A stretch of DNA of 64,000 bases from Roseiarcus sp963842835 (GTDB lineage Bacteria > Pseudomonadota > Alphaproteobacteria > Rhizobiales > Beijerinckiaceae), in NCBI GenBank assembly GCA_963842835.1, contig CAWJIB010000012.1:1-64000 (forward strand), written 5' to 3'. Within the stretch, counting starts at the first letter, position 1. Every line of letters begins with the position of its first letter. The translations under genes and the position numbers were made by a program. The notes under the pieces were generated by a model. It was not told the DNA's origin. It made no database searches and saw only the letters and a list, made by a program, of their open reading frames with translations. Positions 34,528 through 43,200 of the stretch are shown piece after piece.

Positions 34528-35267
34528 GGCTTTTCCCTCGGCGTCAGCATTTCGCGGGCGCGCCGCAAGTCTTCGGGCGTGTCGACGCCGAGCGGCGCGA
34601 CGTCGACCAGCGCGATGTCGATCCGCATGCCCGCTTCCAGCGCGCGCAATTGCTCGAGCTTCTCGCGCCGCTCCAGCGGCGAAGGCGGCAATGCGACGAA
34701 GCGCGCCAGCGCCTCGCGGCGATAGGCGTAGAGGCCGATGTGATGCAGCAGCGGCCCTTCGCCCCAGGGCGCTCGGGCCCGCGTGAAATAGAGCGCGCGC
34801 AGCCGCCCGGGGGCGATTTCCGTCCCCACCGCCTTGACGACGTTGGGATCGTCGCGCTCCTCGACGCGCGTGATCTCGGTCGCCAGCGTCGCGATGTCCA
34901 CGGTCGGATCGCTCAGGGGACCCACCGCGGCGCGCACCGCGCTCCTCTCGATGGTCGGCAGGTCGCCCTGCACGTTGACGACGACGTCGTAGCTAGCGCC
35001 GGGATCGAAGGCGCAGACGGCCTCGAAAATCCGGTCGGAGCCTGAAGCGTGGTCGGGCCGCGTCAGCACGGCGCGTCCGCCGATCGCCTCGATCGCCGCG
35101 ACAATGCTGGGATGGTCGGCCGCGACCAGAACCGGTCCGACGTCGGCTTCGAGGGCGCGCCGCCAGACATGCGCGATCATCGGCTCGCCGTGGATGTCGG
35201 CGAGCGGCTTGCCGGGCAGGCGCGTCGAAGTCATGCGCGCGGGGATCAGGACGATGGGGTTGGACAT
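34524..35267 (-). CDS. kdsB: 3-deoxy-manno-octulosonate cytidylyltransferase
   Basis: Activates Kdo to CMP-Kdo for lipopolysaccharide core. 247 residues; the nucleotide loop is IPARMTSTRLPGKPLADIHG, followed by ATDHPS-like VLVAADHPSIVAAIEAIGG, VNVQGDLPTIE and the C-terminal LEQLRALEAGMRIDI. First gene of a two-gene unit with pheA, an arrangement common in Rhizobiales. Shows the host is an LPS-bearing Gram-negative. Confidence 0.96.
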   Translation of the reverse strand: MSNPIVLIPARMTSTRLPGKPLADIHGEPMIAHVWRRALEADVGPVLVAADHPSIVAAIEAIGGRAVLTRPDHASGSDRIFEAVCAFDPGASYDVVVNVQGDLPTIERSAVRAAVGPLSDPTVDIATLATEITRVEERDDPNVVKAVGTEIAPGRLRALYFTRARAPWGEGPLLHHIGLYAYRREALARFVALPPSPLERREKLEQLRALEAGMRIDIALVDVAPLGVDTPEDLRRAREMLTPREKP

Positions 35268-35414
35268 GGACGGGCTCGGCTCGCGCCGGCTAAAAAAGGC
35301 TGCGGCGCGGCGCTTATACGTGTTGCCAAGTCCGACGCAAAGCGGCTAATCAAGATTTCCGGCGGGGCCTCAAGCGCCCCGCCGATCGACGTTCAGACTG
35401 GGGCTGATGCGCGG

Positions 35415-35948
35415 ATGGAAACGACGAACGCCAACAAGATCGCTCTCGCCGTCCTCGGCACTTTGCTGGGAACGATGGCGCTCGGAATCTTTTCCAACGC
35501 GGTTTTCGCGCCCAACCCGCTGCCGAAGCCCGGCTACGCGCTGCCCGGCATCGCCGAAACCGCCGCCGCGCCCGCCGCCGCCGCGGCCGAGGAACCGCTT
35601 TCCATCCTGCTCGCCAAGGCGGATCCCGCCAAGGGACAGGCTGACACGAAACCCTGCCAGGCCTGCCATTCCTTCGACAAAGGCGGCGCGGCCAAGGTGG
35701 GCCCGCCGCTTTACGGCGTCGTCGGCCGCCCGGTCGCCTCGATCGCGGGCTTCGCCTATTCCGACGGCATGAAGGCCGTGGGCGCGGAATGGACCTATGA
35801 GAAGCTCAACAAATTGATCACCAAGCCGTCCGCCTTCGTCGCGGGGACGAAAATGAGCTTCCCCGGCGAGTCGGACGCCCATAAGCGCGCGGATATTCTC
35901 GCCTATCTCCAGACCCTGTCGGAGAGCCCGGTCCCCTTCCCGAAGTAG
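35415..35948 (+). CDS. Membrane-anchored cytochrome c (CycM-like)
   Basis: A 177-residue class I cytochrome c. An N-terminal uncleaved anchor (KIALAVLGTLLGTMALGIF) is followed by an Ala/Pro linker. The heme site is KPCQACHSF, with the distal methionine probably in GTKMSFPG. Layout and sequence resemble CycM of Bradyrhizobium, which carries electrons from the bc1 complex to the terminal oxidase at the periplasmic face. Start at ATG 35415; the gene is divergent from kdsB. Confidence 0.9.
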   Translation: METTNANKIALAVLGTLLGTMALGIFSNAVFAPNPLPKPGYALPGIAETAAAPAAAAAEEPLSILLAKADPAKGQADTKPCQACHSFDKGGAAKVGPPLYGVVGRPVASIAGFAYSDGMKAVGAEWTYEKLNKLITKPSAFVAGTKMSFPGESDAHKRADILAYLQTLSESPVPFPK

Positions 35949-35987
35949 GGCGAACGGACCATCTTGGCGCCGGCGGCGTAACCGCGA

Positions 35988-37394
35988 TCAGGGGATTTCG
36001 AACACGGCCAGCCGTTCGGCGATGCCGCGCAGCTTCTGCTCGTTCGGCAGCGGCGTGATCCCGCTGCTCTCGAGCAACCGCGCTGATTTGTCATGGCCGA
36101 GCACCTGGCCGGTCGCGAAGATCGAAGTCGAGGTGGCCAGGCCCTGCACGCGCGCCGCGATATTGACGGTTTGGCCGAAATAATCCTGCCGCTCGTTCAG
36201 CATCACCGCAAGACACGGGCCCTCGTGTATGCCGATCTTCAGGACGAGATCGCCGGCGAGGCCGTGCATCGCTTCGCGCATGCGCAAGGCCGCGGCGACG
36301 GCGCGGTCGGGCGTTGCGAACGTCGCCATGACGGCGTCGCCGATGGTCTTCACCACCGCGCCGCCCTCGCCGGCGACGATCTCTTGCAGCGCGCGAAAAT
36401 GCGCATTCACGAGATCATAGGCGGCGAGATCGCCGACGCGGTCATAGAGCTCCGTGGAGCCTTTCAGATCGGTGAAGAGGAACGTCAGGCTGGTGATCTT
36501 CAGCCGCTGATCGACGTCGATCGTATCGGTGCGATAGAGATCGCGGAAGGTCTGGTTGGTGAGAAGCCGTTTGGCCGTGAGGAACGGGCGGCGCTTTCGC
36601 AATAGGGCGTGAAGCTGCTCGCCGCCGACCCAGACGCTGGGCAGCGTGCGTGCGTCCGAGCGGTTCTCGAACAGGATGCGCAGCGGGCCCGGCCGCATCG
36701 TCGCCATGTCGGCCGGCGCGTGCTGCCTGTTGAGCAAGACGGTGAGCGTCTGGCGCTCGCGCGTCGGGTCGCCCTTGACGTCGATGAATTGCGCGGTGTG
36801 GGTGACGGGGTCCATCACGATAAGAAACGCCGCCGGCGCCTGCAGCGAGACGCTGGCCTTTTCGCCGGGCGGCAATTCGAGCGAGTTGAGCGTGATCTCC
36901 TGGAAGCTGCGCTCGAGCGTTTCGTCATCGGGCAGATCGACGCCTGAGCCCCAGAAGATCTGGCGATAGTAATCCAGCGCCGGCAGACTGTGCGGGTCAT
37001 GCGCGGCGATGCGGCGCACGTTGGGGCTCACCGTGAAGGTCACTTCGACCATTTCGTCGAGCGTCGGCTCGTAGCCCATGGCGCACAGCGAGCAGGAATA
37101 GGTCGCGCGATCGACGGTCTTCAGCGTGGCGCCGCTTTCGAGCACGCCGCCGCAGCCGGGGCAGAGCACGTTCCAGGCCTGATCGAAAAGCCCGAGCTGC
37201 GTGGCGTGGAGGAAGGCGGCGACCGCCTCTTCCTCGTCGAGGCCGCGCTTGGCCGCGAAATCCAGCGCGTTGACGCGGCAGAGATCGCGCTCGCTCCCCT
37301 CCCGCACCAGAACCTCGATGGCGCTCGCCGAAGCCGGCGCGGCCGATCGTCTGAGGATCCCGAACAGGGCTTCGGTTTCGCTGGGCGATCGCAT
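35988..37394 (-). CDS. Class III adenylate/guanylate cyclase with N-terminal sensor-like domain
   Basis: About 468 residues from ATG 37394. The C-terminal cyclase domain (about 305-468) begins TFLFTDLKGSTELYDRVGD and contains VVKTIGDAVMATFATPDRA and YFGQTVNIAARVQGLA; metal Asp residues are present in TDLKGS and GDAVM. The N-terminal 290 residues resemble DUF5939 and include a CxxC...CxxC zinc-like cluster (LCPGCGGVLES and SCSLCAMGYEP). No membrane span, so it is soluble. Substrate preference (ATP or GTP) and the input signal are unknown. The next gene upstream is on the other strand. Confidence 0.88.
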   Translation of the reverse strand: MRSPSETEALFGILRRSAAPASASAIEVLVREGSERDLCRVNALDFAAKRGLDEEEAVAAFLHATQLGLFDQAWNVLCPGCGGVLESGATLKTVDRATYSCSLCAMGYEPTLDEMVEVTFTVSPNVRRIAAHDPHSLPALDYYRQIFWGSGVDLPDDETLERSFQEITLNSLELPPGEKASVSLQAPAAFLIVMDPVTHTAQFIDVKGDPTRERQTLTVLLNRQHAPADMATMRPGPLRILFENRSDARTLPSVWVGGEQLHALLRKRRPFLTAKRLLTNQTFRDLYRTDTIDVDQRLKITSLTFLFTDLKGSTELYDRVGDLAAYDLVNAHFRALQEIVAGEGGAVVKTIGDAVMATFATPDRAVAAALRMREAMHGLAGDLVLKIGIHEGPCLAVMLNERQDYFGQTVNIAARVQGLATSTSIFATGQVLGHDKSARLLESSGITPLPNEQKLRGIAERLAVFEIP

Positions 37395-37626
37395 CGGGCG
37401 CCTCCGACAAGCCGTCGTGCCGCAGCGACATGTTAGTGCAAGTCCCTCCGTCTGGCAAAGAACCGGCGCCAACGCGAGCCTTGCGCCCCGTTCGTCGGCC
37501 GGCGACCGCCGCCCGGGCGGCGCGCCGTCAGCCGGCAATTCCTGCCGGGCGTCCGCCAATCGTCCTTGCGCGAGTGGCCGATTGCGGGTCAAATCCGGCG
37601 ACTGACGGAGCCTTTAGGAGGAGCCT

Positions 37627-37773
37627 TTGGATCTCGGCGTCACCGATAAAGTTCGCCCGCTCATCGCGGCCGTGCGCGCTCTGCGCCTCGCCGACGGCCC
37701 CGACGCGGCGCATCGGCGCGTCATCGCCAAAGCGGAGCCGAAGCGCTACGCCAACGCGGGCGAGACGCGATGA
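37627..37773 (+). pseudogene. Acyl-CoA dehydrogenase with internal in-frame deletion
   Basis: A 48-codon frame begins TTG at 37627 after AGGAGG. Its first 17 residues (LDLGVTDKVRPLIAAVR) match the start of acyl-CoA dehydrogenases of the FadE/ACAD11 type. The next 20 (LRLADGPDAAHRRVIAKAEP) match the extreme C-terminus of the same enzymes, where ADGPDxVHRRxIAxxELKRY is conserved. About 350 residues in between are gone, yet the frame is kept, and the stop still overlaps the next start (ATGA at 37770). So a large deletion left the ribosome-binding site and coupling intact. The product cannot be a dehydrogenase. Confidence 0.75.
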
Positions 37774-38804
37774 GCGGGCCGGGATTTCCCGAGGACACGA
37801 GCGCGCTCGACGCCTGGGCGAGCGCGCGCGTGAAGGGCTACGCCGGGCCGAGCGTGGCGAGGAAATTTCCCACGGGACAGTCGAACCCGACCTATCTCAT
37901 CACGAGTCCGAGCGGGCGCTATGTTCTGCGTCGCAAGCCGCTCGGCAAGCTGCTGAAATCGGCGCATATGGTCGAACGCGAATTTCGCGTGCTCGTCGCG
38001 CTGGAAGCCTCCGGCTTTCCCGCGCCGCGTCCGCTCGCGCTCTGCGAGGACGAAGGCGTCGTCGGGTCGGTGTTCTATCTGATGAGCCATGTCGACGGGC
38101 GCATCTTCTGGGACCCCGCGATGCCGGGATCGACGCGCGAGGAGCGCGCCGCCGTCTACGACGCGATGAACGAAGCGCTGGCGAAGCTGCACGCGATCGA
38201 CGTCGCCGCGGCGGGCCTTTCCGACTTCGGCAAGCCCGGCAATTACTTCGCGCGGCAGCTGCAGCGTTGGAGCGAGCAATATCGCGCCAGCGAAACCGCC
38301 GAGATCGCCGACATGAACCGGCTGATCGAATGGCTCGGCCCGCATACGCCGGCCGACGACGGCCGCGTCGCGCTCGTCCACGGCGACTGGCGCATCGACA
38401 ACATGATCTTCGCTCCCGAGGCGCCGCGCCTCCTCGCCGTGCTCGACTGGGAATTGTCGACGCTCGGCCATCCCTTCGCCGACCTCGCGTATCAATGCAT
38501 GCAATGGCGCCTGCCCAACGCCGGCGAATTTCGCGGCCTCGCCGGCGTCGATCGCGCCGCGCTCGGGATTCCCGACGAAGCGGCCTATGTCGCCGCCTAC
38601 TGCCGGCGCGCGGGGATTTCCAAGATCCCGGACTGGACGTTCCTCATCGCCTTCAGCTTTTTTCGCGTCGCCGCGATCGTGCAGGGCGTCTACAAGCGCG
38701 CGCTCGACGGCAACGCCTCGAACCCCGAACGCGCGCGCAAGATGGGCGCCGCCGTGCCGCTGATGGCGCGGCTGGCGATTGAGGAGGTCGAGCGCGCGGG
38801 TTAG
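37770..38804 (+). CDS. Aminoglycoside-phosphotransferase-family kinase (ACAD10/11-type partner)
   Basis: A 344-residue kinase-fold protein. ATP-binding features are YVLRRKPLGKLLKSAHMVER; the catalytic loop is VHGDWRIDNMIF (HGDxxxxN) and the metal motif LDWELSTLGHPFADLAY. This clade normally sits next to acyl-CoA dehydrogenases and is fused to one in animal ACAD10/11. It phosphorylates 4-hydroxyacyl-CoAs during their catabolism in studied members. Here the dehydrogenase gene upstream has been reduced to a 48-codon stub while coupling remains, so the kinase is probably still translated. Confidence 0.88.
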   Translation: MSGPGFPEDTSALDAWASARVKGYAGPSVARKFPTGQSNPTYLITSPSGRYVLRRKPLGKLLKSAHMVEREFRVLVALEASGFPAPRPLALCEDEGVVGSVFYLMSHVDGRIFWDPAMPGSTREERAAVYDAMNEALAKLHAIDVAAAGLSDFGKPGNYFARQLQRWSEQYRASETAEIADMNRLIEWLGPHTPADDGRVALVHGDWRIDNMIFAPEAPRLLAVLDWELSTLGHPFADLAYQCMQWRLPNAGEFRGLAGVDRAALGIPDEAAYVAAYCRRAGISKIPDWTFLIAFSFFRVAAIVQGVYKRALDGNASNPERARKMGAAVPLMARLAIEEVERAG

Positions 38805-39236
38805 GGCGACTTCCGAAGGATCGGAGGGTCATGGCGGGGCGCCGCCGAACGAAGGCTTCGCTCGCCTCGGCAAGCGACCCCTGGCGTATCGATGCGCGGG
38901 ATTGATTCGTCGCCATGGCTCGGCTCTAGCGCGCCGGCAATTCCGCCGAGCGGTCTCTCGCAGCCCTGTATCCTCATCGCCATGCGCCATCGCGCGCTCC
39001 GCCCGGCGGGGCGCACGGTCTACGAGATCGTCCGCGCGCGGGCGGCGCGGTCGGGGCCGGGGGAATTGACGGCTGTCGGTCAGGTCTGCTCTTTGGCGCC
39101 TCGCACTCTTGGGGGCTGGCGACAGCCCCGTGGAGACGAAGCGATGCGTATTGTCGCCGTAACCGGCTTCGAACTCGCCCGCGCAACCCTTCTTCCGACT
39201 GCCGCTCGGGTCAACCCTGCTGTGGAGTAGCGTAAC
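38805..39236. other. 432-bp region without a recognised gene
   Basis: Between the kinase and the glycosyltransferase genes. It contains a hairpin (GGGGCTG 39112-39118 with CAGCCCC 39123-39129, loop GCGA), which could end transcription from the kinase gene although no T-run follows. No frame here shows family features. Confidence 0.5.
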
Positions 39237-40226
39237 ATGTCCGATCAACCCGCAGCCGTCTCGAAGGCCATCACGATCGTCGTGCCCGTCTTCAACGAAG
39301 AGGCTCACGTCCCTCTCTTGGCGGAGCGCCTGACGCAGCGGCTGGAAGGGCTGAACGAGACCTGGTCGGCGCTCTTCGTCGACGATGGCTCGCGGGACGG
39401 AACGCTGGCGCGGCTGCGCGAGCTCGCGGCCGCCGACCGACGCTTCAGCGCCCTCGCGCTCAGTCGCAATTTTGGCAAGGAGGCCGCTCTCGCTGCTGGC
39501 CTCAGGCACGCTTCGGGAGACGCCGTCGTCATCATGGACGCCGACCTCCAGCATCCGCCGGAACTCATCCTCCGTTTCGTGGACGCCTGGCGAGCGGGAA
39601 GCAAGGTCGTCTTTGGCCTGCGGCAGGACCGCGTCGGGGAAAGCGCCGCGCGAACCGGTCTGTCGCGGCTATTCTATCAATTGTTTCGTCTCGTTTCCGA
39701 GACCTCCATCCCGGAGGGCGCGACCGACTTCGTCCTCCTCGACCGCGTGGCGGTCGACGCCTTGAACTCCCTCGGCGAACGCTGCCGATTCAGCAAGGGT
39801 CTTTACGCCTGGATCGGGTTTCCCAGCGTTTGCGTCCCGTTCTCGGTAGGCGAGCGCAGCGAGGGCGGCTCGCGCTGGAGTTTCGTCCGGCTCGCGCGGT
39901 ACGCGGCGGACGGCCTCGTGTCTTTCTCGTCCCTGCCGCTGAAAATATGGTCCTATCTCGGGATCGTCGTCTCGGCCGGCGCGATCGCTTACGCCCTCTA
40001 TTTCGCCATCCAGACCCTGGTCTTCGGGGTCGACGTGCCCGGCTTTCCCTCGCTGATCGTCTCGATCACGTTCTTCGCCGGCGTCCAGCTCATCTCGCTC
40101 GGCGTTCTCGGGGAATATCTGTCGAGGGTCTTCGATGAGGTCAAGGCGCGCCCGCTGTTCGTCGTGGCCGAGAGGATCGGCCAGCCGGACGTCCGCCCGA
40201 ACGCGGTCGACAAGCGCGAGAACTGA
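39237..40226 (+). CDS. Family 2 glycosyltransferase (polyprenyl-phosphate type)
   Basis: A 329-residue enzyme of the DPM1/GtrB/ArnC class, which loads a sugar on polyprenyl phosphate at the cytoplasmic face. The catalytic domain has TIVVPVFNEEAHVPLLAERL, FVDDGSRDGT and the DxD motif in IMDADLQHPPELI. QxxRW-like GGSRWSFVRLARYAADG leads into two C-terminal membrane helices (LGIVVSAGAIAYALYFAI and SLIVSITFFAGVQLISLGV). The sugar donor is unknown. A family 39 glycosyltransferase, the class that uses such lipid-linked sugars, is encoded 322 bases downstream. Confidence 0.92.
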   Translation: MSDQPAAVSKAITIVVPVFNEEAHVPLLAERLTQRLEGLNETWSALFVDDGSRDGTLARLRELAAADRRFSALALSRNFGKEAALAAGLRHASGDAVVIMDADLQHPPELILRFVDAWRAGSKVVFGLRQDRVGESAARTGLSRLFYQLFRLVSETSIPEGATDFVLLDRVAVDALNSLGERCRFSKGLYAWIGFPSVCVPFSVGERSEGGSRWSFVRLARYAADGLVSFSSLPLKIWSYLGIVVSAGAIAYALYFAIQTLVFGVDVPGFPSLIVSITFFAGVQLISLGVLGEYLSRVFDEVKARPLFVVAERIGQPDVRPNAVDKREN

Positions 40227-40548
40227 AGAATTCCAAAGCTGTCTCGATCGAAAAGCTCGTTCGCCCTCTGCGCCGACATCGCCCGCGACGCTCGGGCGCG
40301 CCTCGGGCCGCCGCGAGAAGCCGAGGAAAGCCATATTCTTATTAAAATATTTTTAGTAAGAACGCCGCTCCCCGCGAGATGATTCGCATCGAGCGCTCGA
40401 GGGATCAAACGGGCCCGCTTGCCGCTTGCTCCGCGCGATAATCGCCTCGGAGGAAGGCTTGGCGCGCGGCGGTCGACGCGTAGCGATCGCGACTGCGAGG
40501 GTGCGCGCCTCGGTGGTTTGGCGCATATCGGAAGAAAAGTCTGAGTGG
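40227..40548. other. 322-bp spacer between two glycosyltransferase genes
   Basis: GC-rich except for a sharply AT-rich palindrome (40336-40362, listed separately). A short in-frame extension of the family 39 gene reaches back to 40426 but has no family features, so I treat it as non-coding. The spacer probably holds the promoter of the family 39 gene. Confidence 0.5.
40336..40362. promoter_or_regulatory. AT-rich near-palindrome
   Basis: TTCTTA (40336-40341) and TAAGAA (40357-40362) are perfect arms around TTAAAATATTTTTAG, itself nearly palindromic (AAAATATTTT). Twenty-seven bases with only four G or C in DNA of about two-thirds GC. Suits an operator or a nucleoid-protein site upstream of the family 39 gene. 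Confidence 0.5.
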
Positions 40549-42090
40549 ATGGCGAGTGTCTCGCGTACGAGCGTGGAAGCCCGGAAAGGGTGGAATGTCC
40601 CAGCGTCCCTTATGGCGAACGAGCCGGGCCTGCCGCTGATCCTGGCGTTTCTCGCGGCCTTCGTGACGATCTGGACATTGTATTTCACGATTGCCGACGC
40701 GCCGGCGGCGATCCACCACGACGCGGCGGAAGCCTATGTCTGGGGACGCGAGTTCCAGCTCGGGTACCCCAAACACCCGCCGTTCTGGGCATGGATCTGC
40801 GGCCTATGGTTTTTGATCTTCCCCCGCGCAGGATGGGCCTTCGCCATCCTGACCAGTTTGAACGCGGGCATTGGCCTGTGGGGCGCCTGGATGCTGATCG
40901 GGAACTTCGCCGAAGGCGAAAAGCGACTGACGGCGACCGTCCTGCTGCTCCTCACGCCATTCTACACATTTCTATCGTATAAATATAACGCGAATTCGAT
41001 ATTCTTATCGATTTGGCCCTGGACGTTGCACTTCTTCATGCGGGCGATCGAAAGCCGCCGGCTTGTCGACTCCCTGCTCTTCGGCGTCTTGATGAGTGTC
41101 GCCCTCTTGTCGAAATATTACGCCGTGATCCTGGGCGGCGCGTGTCTTCTCGCAGCGGTCCAACATCCCTCTCGTTCCCGGTATTTCGCTTCCGCGTCGC
41201 CTTACGTTTCGGTGGTCGTCGCCGTCGCGATTTGCGGTCCTCACCTCTGGTGGCTCTTGACGAGCGGAGCGCCGCCGATGCGCTACTTCGCCGGCGAGGC
41301 CGGACGAGGGTCCGGGTCGACTACATTTTACGTAGCGACGGCGTTTTTCGGCGCCGTGGCGCAGAACGGCGTGGTCCTTTTCGTCGCGGCGTTCGTCAGC
41401 CGGACTTCGCCGCGGGAATGGATCGCTTCCTTCAGTCTGAAGTGGGGAGACCCGAAGTTTCGCGTGCTGACGACCCTCGCGCTCGCCCCCCTGATCCTCA
41501 CGATCTTGGCGGCGCTTGCGGTGGGCATGAAAATCTCGACGAACATGATGATCAGCGTGTTCAGCCTGGTTCCGTTGCTCGCGATCGAAATCGCCGGACC
41601 GGGTCGCGTCGATCGCCTCCGCCGCACCGGCTCGCAACTCGCCGCGGCTCTCACGCTCGGCGCGCTCGCGCTTTCGCCGGCGGTCGCGTTGGGCAAAGCC
41701 TGGCTCGGGACCGACAGCGTCGAAACCGAGCCGCGCAAGGAGTTGGCAATCGAGGCGACGCGGCTTTGGCGCGACAAGACGTCGCTGCCGCTTTCCTATG
41801 TCGCCGGGAGCTTCAATTATTACACTGCGGTGGTGTTCTACAGCCCCGACGCGCCGCATGGATTCGATCGCTTCGACTTCCTTCGCAGCCCCTGGGTCAC
41901 GCCGGAGGCCCTCGTCGCGCATGGTCTGCTCGCGGTTTGCGAGACCACCGACGCCGAGTGCCTGCTTCTGAGCGCCAAATTCGCCACGCCGCAATCGACG
42001 CGGACAGAAATCTCGCTGGCTCACGATTTCCTCGGTCACAAGGGCGAGCCTGTCGGCTTCGTCGTCACGATCATTCCGCCGCGCGGCTGA
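40549..42090 (+). CDS. Family 39 glycosyltransferase (ArnT/PMT-like), membrane
   Basis: About 513 residues with ten or more membrane helices. The first periplasmic loop carries the family signature IHHDAAEAYVWGREFQLGYP followed by KHPPFWAW, including the acidic pair used for lipid-linked sugar binding. Then come YNANSIFLSIWPWTLHFFM and LSKYYAVILGGACLL, typical of bacterial members. It transfers a sugar from polyprenyl phosphate to an envelope acceptor, probably lipid A or another glycan, at the periplasmic face. Start uncertain: ATG 40549 or ATG 40612 (MANEPGLPL). Likely works with the family 2 enzyme encoded upstream. Confidence 0.85.
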   Translation: MASVSRTSVEARKGWNVPASLMANEPGLPLILAFLAAFVTIWTLYFTIADAPAAIHHDAAEAYVWGREFQLGYPKHPPFWAWICGLWFLIFPRAGWAFAILTSLNAGIGLWGAWMLIGNFAEGEKRLTATVLLLLTPFYTFLSYKYNANSIFLSIWPWTLHFFMRAIESRRLVDSLLFGVLMSVALLSKYYAVILGGACLLAAVQHPSRSRYFASASPYVSVVVAVAICGPHLWWLLTSGAPPMRYFAGEAGRGSGSTTFYVATAFFGAVAQNGVVLFVAAFVSRTSPREWIASFSLKWGDPKFRVLTTLALAPLILTILAALAVGMKISTNMMISVFSLVPLLAIEIAGPGRVDRLRRTGSQLAAALTLGALALSPAVALGKAWLGTDSVETEPRKELAIEATRLWRDKTSLPLSYVAGSFNYYTAVVFYSPDAPHGFDRFDFLRSPWVTPEALVAHGLLAVCETTDAECLLLSAKFATPQSTRTEISLAHDFLGHKGEPVGFVVTIIPPRG

Positions 42091-42126
42091 ATCGCGGCCC
42101 CGCGCTCGGCGCCCGCGGGCGCCCCT

Positions 42127-43200
42127 TCAAGCCGTCCAAGCCGGCTCGGGCTTCGCCTCGACCGCTTCGCGCGCCCGGCTCGCCTCGATCGCGGCGAGCG
42201 CCGCGCGCAAGACCTCCGTCACGCCGCGTTGCGCGACGGCGGAGAGTTCCAGCGGGGGGGCGCGTTTGGCGCCGGCCGCGAGCGGCGGGCCATAAGTGCG
42301 CATCGCGCGCTTCAGGCGCTCCTTCTGCTTCTTGAGGGTTTCCTCGTCGACCGCGTCGACCTTGGAGAGCGCGACGATCTCGGGCTTCTCCGCCACGCCG
42401 CCGCCGTAAGCGGCGAGTTCGCCGCGGATCGTGCGATAGGCGGCGCCGGCGTGTTCGCCGGTGGCGTCGACGAGATGCACCAGCGCGCCGCAGCGCTCGA
42501 CATGGCCGAGAAAGCGGTCGCCGAGGCCCAGGCCCTCGTGCGCGCCCTCGATCAGGCCGGGAATGTCGGCGAGCACGAAGTCGCGGTCGTCGACGCGCAC
42601 GACGCCGAGGCCGGGATGCAGCGTCGTGAAGGGATAGTCGGCGATCTTGGGCCGCGCGGCGGAGACCGCGGCGAGGAAGGTCGACTTGCCGGCGTTGGGC
42701 AGGCCGACGAGGCCGGCGTCAGCGATCAGCTTCAGGCGCAGATAGAGCGTGCGCTCGATCCCCGGCTGGCCGGGATTGGCGCGGCGCGGCGCGCGATTGG
42801 TCGAGGTGGTGAAATGCGCGTTGCCGAAGCCGCCGTTGCCGCCCTTGGCGAGGACGACGCGCTCGCCGGGCCTCTTGAGATCGGCGAGCAGCGTCTCGCC
42901 GTCCTCGTCGAAGACTTGGGTTCCCTCGGGCACCTTCAAGACGACGTCGGCGCCGCGCCCCCCCGCGCGGTTCTTGCCCATGCCGTGCATGCCGGTCTTG
43001 GCCTTGAAATGCTGTTGATAGCGAAAGTCGATCAGCGTGTTCAGGCCGCTGGCGCATTCGACGACGACGTCGCCGCCGCGTCCGCCGTCGCCGCCGTCGG
43101 GCCCGCCGAATTCGATGAATTTCTCGCGGCGGAACGAAACGCAGCCGGCGCCGCCGTCGCCCGAGCGGACGAAGACCCGCGCTTGATCAAGGAACTTCAT
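42127..43200 (-). CDS. obgE: Obg-family GTPase
   Basis: A 357-residue ribosome-assembly GTPase. The glycine-rich Obg fold (VRSGDGGAGCVSFRREKFIE, GGDGGRGGDVV) is followed by the G domain with GLPNAGKSTFLAAVS, DIPGLIEGAHEGLGLG and ALSKVDAVD. A short C-terminal tail replaces the longer extension of some homologues. Last gene of the rplU-rpmA-acetyltransferase-obgE group; its start lies inside the end of the acetyltransferase gene. Confidence 0.97.
   Translation of the reverse strand: MKFLDQARVFVRSGDGGAGCVSFRREKFIEFGGPDGGDGGRGGDVVVECASGLNTLIDFRYQQHFKAKTGMHGMGKNRAGGRGADVVLKVPEGTQVFDEDGETLLADLKRPGERVVLAKGGNGGFGNAHFTTSTNRAPRRANPGQPGIERTLYLRLKLIADAGLVGLPNAGKSTFLAAVSAARPKIADYPFTTLHPGLGVVRVDDRDFVLADIPGLIEGAHEGLGLGDRFLGHVERCGALVHLVDATGEHAGAAYRTIRGELAAYGGGVAEKPEIVALSKVDAVDEETLKKQKERLKRAMRTYGPPLAAGAKRAPPLELSAVAQRGVTEVLRAALAAIEASRAREAVEAKPEPAWTA

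Noticed and set aside
38892..39230. Small gene in the spacer before the family 2 glycosyltransferase
   Set aside because: No ribosome-binding site, no family features, and unusual amino-acid composition.
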